NCBI RefSeq assembly: GCF_018141165.1
Contig: NZ_CP058557.1
Coordinates: forward strand, 1,302,001 to 1,366,000
From: Alkaliphilus sp. B6464
Lineage (GTDB): Bacteria; Bacillota; Clostridia; Peptostreptococcales; Natronincolaceae
Reading direction: 5' to 3'
DNA: 64,000 bases
In this document: in pieces, positions 18,417 to 26,267 of the stretch
Numbering within the stretch: position 1 is the stretch's first letter
How the letters are laid out: every line of letters starts with the position of its first letter
Made by a program: the position numbers and the translations under genes
Notes under the pieces: model-generated
What the model was told of the DNA's origin: nothing
What the model saw: the letters and a program-made list of their open reading frames with translations, nothing else
Databases searched by the model: none

Positions 18417-19400
18417 CTAGTTAAAATAGAATTGCTCCACATCTCCAACTACCTCAAGGCCAGTATTTAGTCCTTCTCCTGAAAATACGACTTTTTTGCT
18501 TTTGCTATCATATAACTTAACTTCTACAGCAGATGTAATGCTTTCGCTAATATCTCTATCCATCATGCCGTTTTTAGGAGCTTTTAAAATTCCACCCTTA
18601 GAAAATGTCGCTTTCATTTCTAATATGTATTTAGAGCTAGAAATGGAAACATCTAATATATTATTTTTATATTCTAATTTTTTAATTTTCGCACCTGTAT
18701 ATGTAGCGAACATAAGTATTTCATTATCTATTCTTAAAAAGGAAAGAAAACCAGTAAAATGACTCCTAAACCAAGGAATTTTAGCAATGGAAAACATTAC
18801 TGAAATGTTATCTTGCGTAAAATGGTTGGACTGTAGCCAAATCCATGCTTCTGGAAATGATTTTCCCCAATCCTTTTCTATATAACCATATCCACTTGTA
18901 AAATCAATTCCAGTATTATTTTCAAAAATCTTACCTTCAATTTCATGATGAATGTTAACAATACCGTGGTAACATTCCATAAAGGGTATAAATGAAAAGG
19001 GTCCCATAATTCCAGGATTAAAAAACTTTTTAGGAAAAGGTACTATATTATTAAATGATAGCTCACCTTTAATTAAAGAATTTTCATTCTTTAAATCCAG
19101 CATTATGCCGTTACGATAAAAATGATTATTTTCAATTTGAACATGAAAATCTTTATTATTAAATTTAAAACTATTAATGTCATATTTAAAATAGTGGACC
19201 TTACAGCTATTTGCTTCTATTACTTGGATAAAGGCATGACTATCATCTTGACACTTGCCATAGGCAACACCAGGAATAATCGCCCATACATTTTTTTTAG
19301 GTGAATCTATTAACTTATAATACCAACCCTCAAAATAATTTTTTCTTTTATATTGCCCCTGAAACATTTCAGGATTCCAAAGTTTGCGGAATAAATACAT
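18417..19400 (-). CDS. Tocopherol cyclase-like protein
   Basis: A 327-residue protein of the tocopherol cyclase-like family, recognised by the N-terminal RNYFEGWYYKLI-type block (KNYFEGWYYKL), IPGVAYG and DSHAFIQVI, and the central GYGYIEKDWGKSFPEAWIWLQSNHF block. No plant-like tocopherol pathway is expected in an anaerobic Clostridia, so the bacterial role is unknown, perhaps a lipid- or terpenoid-binding or cyclising function. I start it at the ATG with AGGAG eight bases upstream rather than the GTG 18 bases earlier. A possible relic of a second copy lies at 21061-21140. Confidence 0.8.
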   Translation of the reverse strand: MYLFRKLWNPEMFQGQYKRKNYFEGWYYKLIDSPKKNVWAIIPGVAYGKCQDDSHAFIQVIEANSCKVHYFKYDINSFKFNNKDFHVQIENNHFYRNGIMLDLKNENSLIKGELSFNNIVPFPKKFFNPGIMGPFSFIPFMECYHGIVNIHHEIEGKIFENNTGIDFTSGYGYIEKDWGKSFPEAWIWLQSNHFTQDNISVMFSIAKIPWFRSHFTGFLSFLRIDNEILMFATYTGAKIKKLEYKNNILDVSISSSKYILEMKATFSKGGILKAPKNGMMDRDISESITSAVEVKLYDSKSKKVVFSGEGLNTGLEVVGDVEQFYFN

Positions 19401-19418
19401 TTTATTTTCTCCTATCAC

Positions 19419-19686
19419 TAAAGATGATTACAAGTCACTCTAAATTGTATTTTTCCCATTGAGGGGAAGGATATTACAAGTGCTATACAAATTTATTTTA
19501 TTAATAGCAATTTTAGAGACAAAATACTTGCACACAAATTAAGCTAATATAGCCTAGGATTTAAAGTTAAAGTCAGAGTAAAAGTCCCATTAAAAACCAC
19601 AAGTAGAAAGGGTAGTGTAAAAAATACAAGACTTGGATATATATATTTAAGTATGTATAACTGAGTTATTTGCATATGATACAAAA
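19419..19686. other. Intergenic, no gene seen
   Basis: AT-rich sequence between two minus-strand genes, containing the promoter region of the tocopherol cyclase-like gene. The part at 19422-19480 is similar to 21083-21140 (see the repeat entry). No open frame with a ribosome-binding site was found. Confidence 0.4.
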
Positions 19687-19717
19687 AAGTAACTGTAAGG
19701 AGCAGATACAGTTACTT
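19687..19717 (-). terminator. Intrinsic terminator (minus strand)
   Basis: Perfect stem AAGTAACTGT (19687-19696) with ACAGTTACTT (19708-19717), followed on the minus strand by six T's. It ends the transcript of the 155-residue unknown gene, after a second small hairpin made from CTATGCTA and TAGCATAG at about 19739-19760. Confidence 0.75.
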
Positions 19718-19862
19718 AATAAAGTCACTAGAGGAACGCTATGCTAAAGCTGTAGCATAGATTAAAGTTAAATAAATCGAACCATTGTATTCCTCCTATT
19801 TTTTGTTTTGATAATTGTCGATACCTCAAGTGAAAAAATCAATATTATTAGTAAGAATCGAT

Positions 19863-20330
19863 TTACATAGAATCATAAAATTTATATAATTCATTTCTAT
19901 TTATTTCTGAATCTAAAATCATATATGTTGTAGATGTTCTCGTATTTTGATTTTTAAGCTTAGTAGATATATAAATCAATTTATCATCTATAATTTCTAT
20001 TAAAAAATTTAATGAATTTTCATCTTTATTAGATAAAAGGGCTATGCCAATATGCGAATTTGAATCTTCATACAAATTATTTTTTTTTACTTCTTTTACA
20101 TTAAAAGAGGTAATGTAATTTATAAACCAATCAATATCATTTTCTTTAGAAGTTGATTTATTTCCCTCTTTACTATATCCCTCTATGAAAGTAATTGACA
20201 TATAGGAAATATTGCTATTTGAAAGTTCTGACATGAGATCCGATTTTGGTCTTATTAAGCTCAAAAAAAGCAAACTGAGTGCTAGTATACCTATTATAAT
20301 CCTTATATTATTTTTTAAAAATTCTTTCAT
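19863..20330 (-). CDS. Unknown membrane-anchored protein
   Basis: A 155-residue protein that I do not recognise. It has one N-terminal membrane segment (about residues 9-27, IRIIIGILALSLLFLSL) and a soluble domain of about 120 residues, with predicted beta strands such as NFLIEIIDDKLIYISTKL. It has no lipobox. The orientation would place the soluble part outside the cell. The start used here is the ATG with AAGGAG nine bases upstream; a longer in-frame start 42 bases earlier has no such site. Neighbours give no functional clue. Confidence 0.6.
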   Translation of the reverse strand: MKEFLKNNIRIIIGILALSLLFLSLIRPKSDLMSELSNSNISYMSITFIEGYSKEGNKSTSKENDIDWFINYITSFNVKEVKKNNLYEDSNSHIGIALLSNKDENSLNFLIEIIDDKLIYISTKLKNQNTRTSTTYMILDSEINRNELYKFYDSM

Positions 20331-20416
20331 AATATTGAACTCCTTTATTTTAATTTTATTGTTATTAAACAACGAATAGCATATTTAACAATATTTTACA
20401 TTATAAGTATATGCAA

Positions 20417-20459
20417 AAAGAAAAGAAATTGCAAATTTAATTTGCAATTTCTTTTCTTT
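20417..20459. terminator. Bidirectional 20-bp-stem terminator
   Basis: A perfect 20-bp stem (20417-20436 with 20440-20459, loop TTA) abuts the stop codon of the 140-residue gene. Each strand reads CTTTTCTTTTT after the stem top, so both strands can terminate here. Confidence 0.75.
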
Positions 20460-20882
20460 TTAAAGATAACCAAACTCTTTAGATGAAACCGTCCTTACTC
20501 CCAAATTATCATAGTTCAAGAAACCAACATATGCTCTTACATAATTTCTGCTAGGATCTGCTTTGATTCTTTCCTTAGCCATATGAAGTCCTTCAAGACC
20601 ATTTTGAATACTTTGTAACACTACTGCTTTATCACTTGATGATAATGTTAAAATTGCTGTAGTAGCACCTACAATGGTTGTTAGAGTTCCAGCTATAGGA
20701 TTGGCTGAAATTAATAGCAATCCAAGGATACTAGCGGTTGTTCCTAAAGCTGTCTCTAATTGAGTGTCTGTTAACCTACCTTCAATACGTCTTTTAATAT
20801 TGTATTGAGCAGTTATTAGATCTTCAATTCTTTCTTCGGTAAGAGTTAGGAGCTCTACCGACTCTGATCTTCTGTGTGGCAT
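20460..20882 (-). CDS. Unknown protein with hydrophobic Gly/Thr-rich core
   Basis: A 140-residue protein not matched to a family I know. Residues about 1-45 are charged and helical (LTEERIEDLITAQYNIKRRIEG). Residues about 48-80 are hydrophobic and rich in small residues (TTASILGLLLISANPIAG, then TTIVGATTAILTL), compatible with one long or two short membrane helices, or a helical hairpin. The C-terminus is polar. The ATG used has GGAG nine bases upstream; the earlier ATG touches the GGAG directly. It could be a small membrane-active or self-assembling protein, but nothing in the context proves that. Confidence 0.6.
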   Translation of the reverse strand: MPHRRSESVELLTLTEERIEDLITAQYNIKRRIEGRLTDTQLETALGTTASILGLLLISANPIAGTLTTIVGATTAILTLSSSDKAVVLQSIQNGLEGLHMAKERIKADPSRNYVRAYVGFLNYDNLGVRTVSSKEFGYL

Positions 20883-21060
20883 AATAAACATCTCCTTTTA
20901 TAATATATTTTTATTTTGCTAAGACTCTCTCTCTCGGCCAACTTGTTTCGTCTTACACTATATAAAAGAGATTTAAGTCAAAATAATCAACTAGTCTTTA
21001 AAATTAATTTTAAAATAAATTTTTCTGTCTAATTTCGTTATCTATTAAAATTGGAAGTAT

Positions 21061-21140
21061 CATATTTAAAATAGTGAACTTTAGATATGATTAAAAGTTA
21101 CTCTTAAATTATGTTTTTATACTGAGAGTAAGGATAATAC
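21061..21140 (-). repeat. Diverged relic of the tocopherol cyclase-like gene's 5' region
   Basis: 21061-21083 matches 19181-19203, inside the tocopherol cyclase-like gene, at 21 of 23 bases. Directly after it, 21083-21140 aligns with 19422-19480, the 5' flank of that gene, with a few gaps. The roughly 220 bases between the two segments in the intact copy are missing. This looks like a decayed duplicate with an internal deletion. The alignment was done by eye. Confidence 0.5.
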
Positions 21141-21144
21141 AAAA

Positions 21145-21170
21145 AAAGCTCTTGGCATGCCAAGAGCTTT
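21145..21170 (-). terminator. Intrinsic terminator overlapping the TPR gene stop
   Basis: A 26-base perfect palindrome (arms AAAGCTCTTGGCA and TGCCAAGAGCTTT) runs into the stop codon of the TPR gene. On the minus strand it is followed by seven T's. A strong end for the sigma factor operon. Confidence 0.88.
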
Positions 21171-22755
21171 AAAACTTCTCCAAAAATATTTTATTATTTG
21201 TTATCTCATATAACTTTTTATAATACGCCTTAGACTTTTCTTTATTTGTATAAGGATAGTTTGAAAGTTCCTCATCAAAATCATATAACCTAGCTAACAT
21301 AAGAAGAGAATGTGTATCATCTGGATTTTTCTCTACAGCTTTTTCGTAGCTTTCTATAGCATCTTTATAGTCCCTTTTCAGAAGTTTTTTATCACCTTCT
21401 GTTACTTCCCTTTGCCCCAAGGAGAAGTCTGTATCATTTCCTTTAACATAACCATTAGAGCTAGATAACATATTATCATTTTCGTCATAGGCATTAACTC
21501 CCCAAAACAGCTGGACGTTTGGATTAACATATGCAAGGAAGGATTCTGGAATTGGCCCCTCTTCATCAAAGCTTAAAAGGGCATCCATATATAATATATC
21601 TTCTTTTTTAACTAGAGCTTCTGTAGTATAGTATTTTTCACCTAAATCTCTATAACCTGTTGCCCCATTAAAGGATATCCCAAATGTAATGGAATAGTAT
21701 GCTGCTCCGTCTAATGGTTCCCATAGAAATTTAATAGTATCCTCCTCTATTTCTTCCCCGTTAGCGGGAGCAATTACCTTCATTTTATTTACAAAGTCAA
21801 TTGCAAAGTCGTAGTTTTCACCATTTACCACATTGAAACTAGTATTCTTAAAAGGACTATCTTTTAAAATCTTATCTTCTATCTGTTCTAAGTCTGTTAC
21901 AACCCCAATAGTATATCTACCTTCAGGTACATTGGAAAATTCAAAATTTCCATATTCATCTGTTTTTGTCCAAAAAGCTTCATTTGTAAATCCGAATATG
22001 TTGCCATCTTCAATATCTTGGTATTGTAAAAAAATAGGCAGATCCTTAAAAGGCTGATTTTGTAGCGTTGCTTTACCTGTTACCTTACTATGTGCATCTT
22101 TAGATTTTTTTAATTCCTCGAGAAGGGTTTCGAATTCAGCTTTTTCCCATTCGTTATCATATCCTATTATCCAACTGGTAAGTTCCTCTGCTTCATTATA
22201 GTAACCCTTTACTTCAAATGCTTTTATAATACCTTTTATTGTGAAAAGATCAATGTGTTTTCGTTCTTCATTATTAACTTTGGTATAGAAACTTTTTATC
22301 ATGTCTATTGCTTCTTTAATATCTCCATCATCAATTTTTATCCTTACATCATTGGAAAGCAGGTCGTATCTAATTCTTTTGGCTGGAAAGCTAGAAAATC
22401 TATTGCTCATTTCTTCATAATAGGCCCGAGTATCGGGAAAAAGATAGGCGCTAGAATACTGGGCACTTCCAAAACCTAAACCAGATATTATTATTTTATT
22501 ATTAGTAGCTGAAATGTATCCTGCTTTCTCAAGGGCACTTTCCGCTGCAGCAGATGTTGGGAAATGTTTATCAATTTTATCGTAATAGCTTTTAGCCGTT
22601 AGCAAATCACCATTATAATTAAATCTATCTCCAATTTTAAGCATAATAGATGGTATTAAAGAATATATAATCATAGCTACGAAAAATGTTATAGATGAAA
22701 TTAAAACAATGTGTTTTACTTTTAATCTAATTACTTTTTTCATAATTATTTTCAC
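21169..22755 (-). CDS. Membrane-anchored TPR / carboxypeptidase-regulatory-like protein
   Basis: A 528-residue protein with an N-terminal membrane segment (about 14-35), tetratricopeptide-like repeats after it (YYDKIDKHFPTSAAAESALEKAGY), a carboxypeptidase-regulatory-like beta domain at about 225-320 (GNFEFSNVPEGRYTIGVV), another beta domain, and C-terminal TPRs (AIESYEKAVEKNPDDTHSLLMLARLY). Most of it would be extracellular. It starts at GTG, overlapping the upstream stop as GTGA, which indicates translational coupling to the anti-sigma-like gene; an ATG 12 bases on is possible. It may be the sensory or effector output of the ECF sigma system. Confidence 0.75.
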   Translation of the reverse strand: MKIIMKKVIRLKVKHIVLISSITFFVAMIIYSLIPSIMLKIGDRFNYNGDLLTAKSYYDKIDKHFPTSAAAESALEKAGYISATNNKIIISGLGFGSAQYSSAYLFPDTRAYYEEMSNRFSSFPAKRIRYDLLSNDVRIKIDDGDIKEAIDMIKSFYTKVNNEERKHIDLFTIKGIIKAFEVKGYYNEAEELTSWIIGYDNEWEKAEFETLLEELKKSKDAHSKVTGKATLQNQPFKDLPIFLQYQDIEDGNIFGFTNEAFWTKTDEYGNFEFSNVPEGRYTIGVVTDLEQIEDKILKDSPFKNTSFNVVNGENYDFAIDFVNKMKVIAPANGEEIEEDTIKFLWEPLDGAAYYSITFGISFNGATGYRDLGEKYYTTEALVKKEDILYMDALLSFDEEGPIPESFLAYVNPNVQLFWGVNAYDENDNMLSSSNGYVKGNDTDFSLGQREVTEGDKKLLKRDYKDAIESYEKAVEKNPDDTHSLLMLARLYDFDEELSNYPYTNKEKSKAYYKKLYEITNNKIFLEKF

Positions 22756-23105
22756 CGTCCTTTTCCTTGACTAACATATGGGTTATACTCCATAGTTTGT
22801 ATATTAATAATTTCATACCTTGGTTCATGAATATCCTTTATTAATATAAGATTACCTATATACATGCCTACTAACATTACAGCTAAAGAAGTAAAGATAG
22901 CTAGGGATGGGAGAGGAATGATTATCTCCTTTTCTAAAAAGTTTTGTAGGAGAGACTGTTTTTTAGTATTAATAGGGATATCGTATAGTTTATTTTTATT
23001 GTTTTCTGTTAGACTTACATCTTGAAGGCTTTGATGAAATAAATTTTTTATATCTCTATCAGTTATAGTTTCTTTAGTAACTTTTAATAAATCTTCTTTT
23101 TTCAA
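22752..23105 (-). CDS. Single-span membrane protein, probable anti-sigma factor
   Basis: A 117-residue protein with a cytoplasmic N-terminal region (about 1-62, no zinc-binding HxxxCxxC motif), one membrane segment (about 66-90, PLPSLAIFTSLAVMLVGMYIGNLIL) and a short external tail. Its place between an ECF sigma gene (whose stop codon it touches) and a membrane TPR gene, plus its topology, suggest an anti-sigma factor or co-regulator. The start is TTG, with AAGGAG nine bases upstream. Function is inferred from context only. Confidence 0.6.
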   Translation of the reverse strand: MKKEDLLKVTKETITDRDIKNLFHQSLQDVSLTENNKNKLYDIPINTKKQSLLQNFLEKEIIIPLPSLAIFTSLAVMLVGMYIGNLILIKDIHEPRYEIINIQTMEYNPYVSQGKGR

Positions 23106-23651
23106 TTAACCCAGCTCCTTTCTTAAACGCTCTTGAAGCATATTTCTACCTCTTTGCAATCGGCTTTTTACACCTGACTCGCCTATATCTAAAATTGCCG
23201 CTATTTCTTTAATTTTCATTTCTTCATAATAGTAAAGATATAATGCTTCTCTATATTTTAAGGGCAGATCTATTAAAATCTCTCTTAGCTTTTCTATTTC
23301 TTCCTTTTTTATAATCTCATATGTAATCGAGTGAGGTTCACTATTTTCTTTTATACCATCATAGAAAGGAATCCAAGTTTTTCTTCTTTTTTTCTTTAAA
23401 GCCTGCTTAGCATTATTTATAGTGATTCTTGTAACCCAAGTAAGTAAGGTGCTTTTTCCACTAAATCTATGTATATTTCTATAAATATTAATATAGCTTT
23501 CTTGTAGTATGTCTTCAGCTAATTGATAATCTCCTATAATTATATAACCTAAACGAAGGAGCTTTTCTCCATAGCATTCTACCAATTGATGATAGGCTTC
23601 AACATCTCCTGCTTTAAGTCTTCTAACTAGGTCCTCTTCCAAATCTTCCAC
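23106..23651 (-). CDS. ECF-type RNA polymerase sigma factor
   Basis: A 181-residue ECF sigma factor. Region 2 covers about residues 20-85 (GDYQLAEDILQESYINIYRNIHRF and LLTWVTRITINNAKQALKKKRR) and region 4 about 115-170 (LPLKYREALYLYYYEEMKIKEIAAILDIGESGVKSRLQRGR). I start it at GTG 23651, which has GGAGGGG seven bases upstream; the TTG 42 bases earlier has none. It heads a three-gene operon with the probable anti-sigma and TPR proteins and probably autoregulates it. The inducing signal is unknown. Confidence 0.9.
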   Translation of the reverse strand: MEDLEEDLVRRLKAGDVEAYHQLVECYGEKLLRLGYIIIGDYQLAEDILQESYINIYRNIHRFSGKSTLLTWVTRITINNAKQALKKKRRKTWIPFYDGIKENSEPHSITYEIIKKEEIEKLREILIDLPLKYREALYLYYYEEMKIKEIAAILDIGESGVKSRLQRGRNMLQERLRKELG

Positions 23652-23872
23652 AGATTTTCCCCTCCTTTTATCTATTAGATGATTAATATACAAAAAGGTC
23701 GCAGAATATTTTTATATTTTATAAACATAATATCTTAAGATAATATAAAAACAAATTATTAATATGTAATAGATTAATAATTTATCTTAGTTTCAAGCGA
23801 TTGAAATAGTTTTAATTGTTTCGAACACTATGTTTAGATAATTTAAAACTCAGTTTAGATAAAGTTCTAGAA
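23652..23872. other. Divergent intergenic region of the sigma operon and glnS
   Basis: AT-rich spacer that must hold the sigma operon promoter. I see no T-box specifier loop or GGGTGG antiterminator motif ahead of glnS and no convincing ECF-type promoter by eye. Confidence 0.4.
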
Positions 23873-23901
23873 TTGTTAACTATAGGATAAGCTAGTATAA
23901 T
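23873..23901 (+). promoter_or_regulatory. Probable glnS promoter
   Basis: TTGTTA (23873-23878) and TATAAT (23896-23901) with a 17-bp spacer. The leader to the start codon would be about 105 bases and has an AT-rich hairpin (TATTTATTTAAATATA) but no recognised riboregulator. Confidence 0.65.
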
Positions 23902-24012
23902 ACATATAAATAATGATATTTTGCAGGTTACACATGGAAAAATAATTAGTTTTATGGTATATTTATTTAAATATACTAATGCAGATAGAAAGCATGCTGA
24001 AAGGAGATTAAA

Positions 24013-25665
24013 ATGGAAAATAAGCCTATTACTTCAAACTTTATTAGGAATATTGTTATACAAGATTTAGAATCAGGCAAACATAAAGAAATTATTACAC
24101 GTTTTCCACCAGAACCAAACGGTTATTTACATATAGGACATGCAAAATCTATAGTATTAAACTTTGAGTTGGCTGATGATTTTAATGGAAAAACCCACTT
24201 GCGTTTTGATGATACAAACCCAACTAAAGAAGATACGGAATATGTAGAGTCTATTAAGGAAGATGTACAATGGTTAGGATTCGATTGGGAGGAGCTATTC
24301 TTTGCATCCGACTATTTTGAGGAAATGTATAATCGTGCTGTACTATTAATTAAAAAGGGAGTAGCTTATGTTGATGATTTATCAGCAGAAGAAATTCGTG
24401 AGCATAGAGGAACTTTGACTCAGCCAGGAAAAGAAAGCCCGTACAGAAATAGAAGTATTGAAGAAAACCTTGATCTTTTTGATAGAATGAGAAAAGGTGA
24501 ATTTAAAGATGGTGAAAAGGTTTTAAGAGCAAAGATAGATATGAGCTCTCCAAATATGAATATGAGGGATCCTGTTATTTACCGTATAGTTCACGCAAGT
24601 CACCACAATACAGGAGATAAATGGTGTATTTATCCTATGTACGACTTTGCGCATCCATTAGAGGATGCTATAGAGGGTATAACTCACTCTATATGTACAA
24701 TGGAATTTGAAGACCATAGACCTTTATATGATTGGGCTGTTAGAGAGTGTGAAATGGAGTCTCAGCCTCAACAAATAGAGTTCGCTAGACTAAATATGAC
24801 TAATACTGTTATGAGTAAGCGAAAATTAAAGCAATTAGTGGATGAAGGGGTGGTAGACGGTTGGGATGACCCACGTATGCCAACTATTTCGGGATTAAGG
24901 AGAAAAGGATACACGCCTAAGGCTATTCGTAATTTCTGTAGAGAAATTGGAGTATCTAAAAACCAAAGTATTGTGGATGAGCAAATGCTAGAGCATTTTA
25001 TCCGTCAAGATTTAAATGAAATTGCACCTAGAACTATGGCAGTTTTAAGACCACTTAAAGTAGTTATTACTAATTATCCAGAGGGACAAGTGGAAATGCT
25101 GGATGCAGAAAACAATCCAGATGATCCATCAATGGGAGTACGTAAGATTCCATTCTCTCGTGAAATATATATAGAGCAAGAGGATTTCATGGAAAATCCA
25201 CCTGCAAAATATTTTAGACTATTCCCTGGTAATGAGGTTCGTTTAAAGCACGCTTACTTTATTAAATGCAACGATGTAATAAAGGATGCAGATGGCAATG
25301 TTGTGGAACTTCATTGTACTTATGATCCAGAAACAAAGAGTGGAACTGGATTTACAGGAAGAAAGGTAAAGGGTACTATCCATTGGGTAGATGCTAGTAA
25401 TTCTACACCTGCAGAGTTCAGACTATATGAGCCACTAATATTAGATGAAGATGGGGAAGACGATAAACATTTTTTAGAACAAATTAATCCAAACTCCCTA
25501 GAAGTATTACATGGTTTTGTAGAAGATAATATGAAGGATGTAGAGGCACACTATAAGTTCCAATTCTTTAGACATGGATACTTTAACGTAGATCCAAAGC
25601 ATAATAGTAATGATAATTTAGTGTTTAATAGAATAGTTTCTTTAAAAAGTTCTTTTAAACTCTAA
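24013..25665 (+). CDS. glnS: Glutaminyl-tRNA synthetase
   Basis: A 550-residue class I aminoacyl-tRNA synthetase. The HIGH motif reads [12 protein letters not shown] and the KMSKS equivalent [11 protein letters not shown]; the C-terminal anticodon-binding beta barrels are full length (family about 550). It charges tRNA-Gln directly, so this organism need not depend only on the Glu-tRNA amidotransferase route. RBS AAAGGAG lies 7 bases before ATG. It is a single-gene unit with terminator hairpins behind it. Confidence 0.95.
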   Translation: MENKPITSNFIRNIVIQDLESGKHKEIITRFPPEPNGYLHIGHAKSIVLNFELADDFNGKTHLRFDDTNPTKEDTEYVESIKEDVQWLGFDWEELFFASDYFEEMYNRAVLLIKKGVAYVDDLSAEEIREHRGTLTQPGKESPYRNRSIEENLDLFDRMRKGEFKDGEKVLRAKIDMSSPNMNMRDPVIYRIVHASHHNTGDKWCIYPMYDFAHPLEDAIEGITHSICTMEFEDHRPLYDWAVRECEMESQPQQIEFARLNMTNTVMSKRKLKQLVDEGVVDGWDDPRMPTISGLRRKGYTPKAIRNFCREIGVSKNQSIVDEQMLEHFIRQDLNEIAPRTMAVLRPLKVVITNYPEGQVEMLDAENNPDDPSMGVRKIPFSREIYIEQEDFMENPPAKYFRLFPGNEVRLKHAYFIKCNDVIKDADGNVVELHCTYDPETKSGTGFTGRKVKGTIHWVDASNSTPAEFRLYEPLILDEDGEDDKHFLEQINPNSLEVLHGFVEDNMKDVEAHYKFQFFRHGYFNVDPKHNSNDNLVFNRIVSLKSSFKL

Positions 25666-25723
25666 TTAAACTAAAAAACCTTATATCTTTAGAATATAAG
25701 GAATAAGTATTATTTTTATAGAG

Positions 25724-25760
25724 AGGCCATTAAGCTTTAATAGAAATGGCCTTTCTTTAT
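25724..25760 (+). terminator. glnS terminator
   Basis: AGGCCATT (25724-25731) pairs with AATGGCCT (25745-25752), followed by TTCTTTATT. A second hairpin (CCTTATAT/ATATAAGG at about 25679-25701) sits just before it. The GGCC stem can also serve the convergent gene on the minus strand. Confidence 0.65.
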
Positions 25761-25789
25761 TGCCTAATACTCTTCACAAAGGAATATTA

Positions 25790-26044
25790 TTAATTATTGT
25801 TTTCTTCAATATATGCAACTAAGGCTTTAGACAACTGATCTGGACAGGAGGTACTCTTTGCTCCGCATTTAATACCCTGTAGTCTTTTAATAGCCTCATA
25901 AATATCCATACCTTCTACTAACTGACTGATCCCAAAAAGATTACCAGGACATCCAGATTCAAAGGATACATTGTGTAATTTGTCTTGTTTTACATCGAAG
26001 CTTATTTTTTTCGAACAAACCCCTGAAGGTGTATAACTGCTCAT
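25790..26044 (-). CDS. TSCPD domain protein (TIGR03905-like)
   Basis: An 84-residue protein of the small TSCPD family, with a conserved Cys pattern: C9 (SGVC), SGCPGN, IKCGAK and the family-naming TSCPDQL near the C-terminus. The domain resembles the C-terminal Cys-rich piece of some ribonucleotide reductases and probably binds a metal or forms redox pairs. I start it at the ATG with AGGAG nine bases upstream; a longer in-frame start 45 bases earlier lacks one. Function is unproven for the family. Confidence 0.82.
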   Translation of the reverse strand: MSSYTPSGVCSKKISFDVKQDKLHNVSFESGCPGNLFGISQLVEGMDIYEAIKRLQGIKCGAKSTSCPDQLSKALVAYIEENNN

Positions 26045-26190
26045 ATGTAAAGTCTCCTTTCTAGTTATTGGTGCACTAATAATATACACGACAATTTAAA
26101 TCATAATAGAAAGTATATAAGAGTGTCAAGGTATATAACAGCATTGTAGTACTTATTATTTAAAGTTAATAAATTAATTACATAAAGTGC

Positions 26191-26220
26191 TTGAAGAGTT
26201 TTTTAAAGATCTGATATAAT
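26191..26220 (+). promoter_or_regulatory. Probable MATE gene promoter
   Basis: TTGAAG (26191-26196) and TATAAT (26215-26220) with an 18-bp spacer, 47 bases before the start codon. Confidence 0.55.
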
Positions 26221-26267
26221 ACTTTAAGTTTGGAAATAAAATTTATAAATTAAAGGAGGTAGTGGCT

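Noticed and set aside
19720-19800. Tiny minus-strand ORF (MVRFI) with a perfect AGGAGG
   Set aside because: It stops after five codons with no continuation in other frames; perhaps a ruin or a chance site, too short to call.
23694-24012. T-box leader ahead of glnS
   Set aside because: No GGGTGG-type antiterminator motif and no terminator hairpin before the gene; only a plain promoter and short leader were found.
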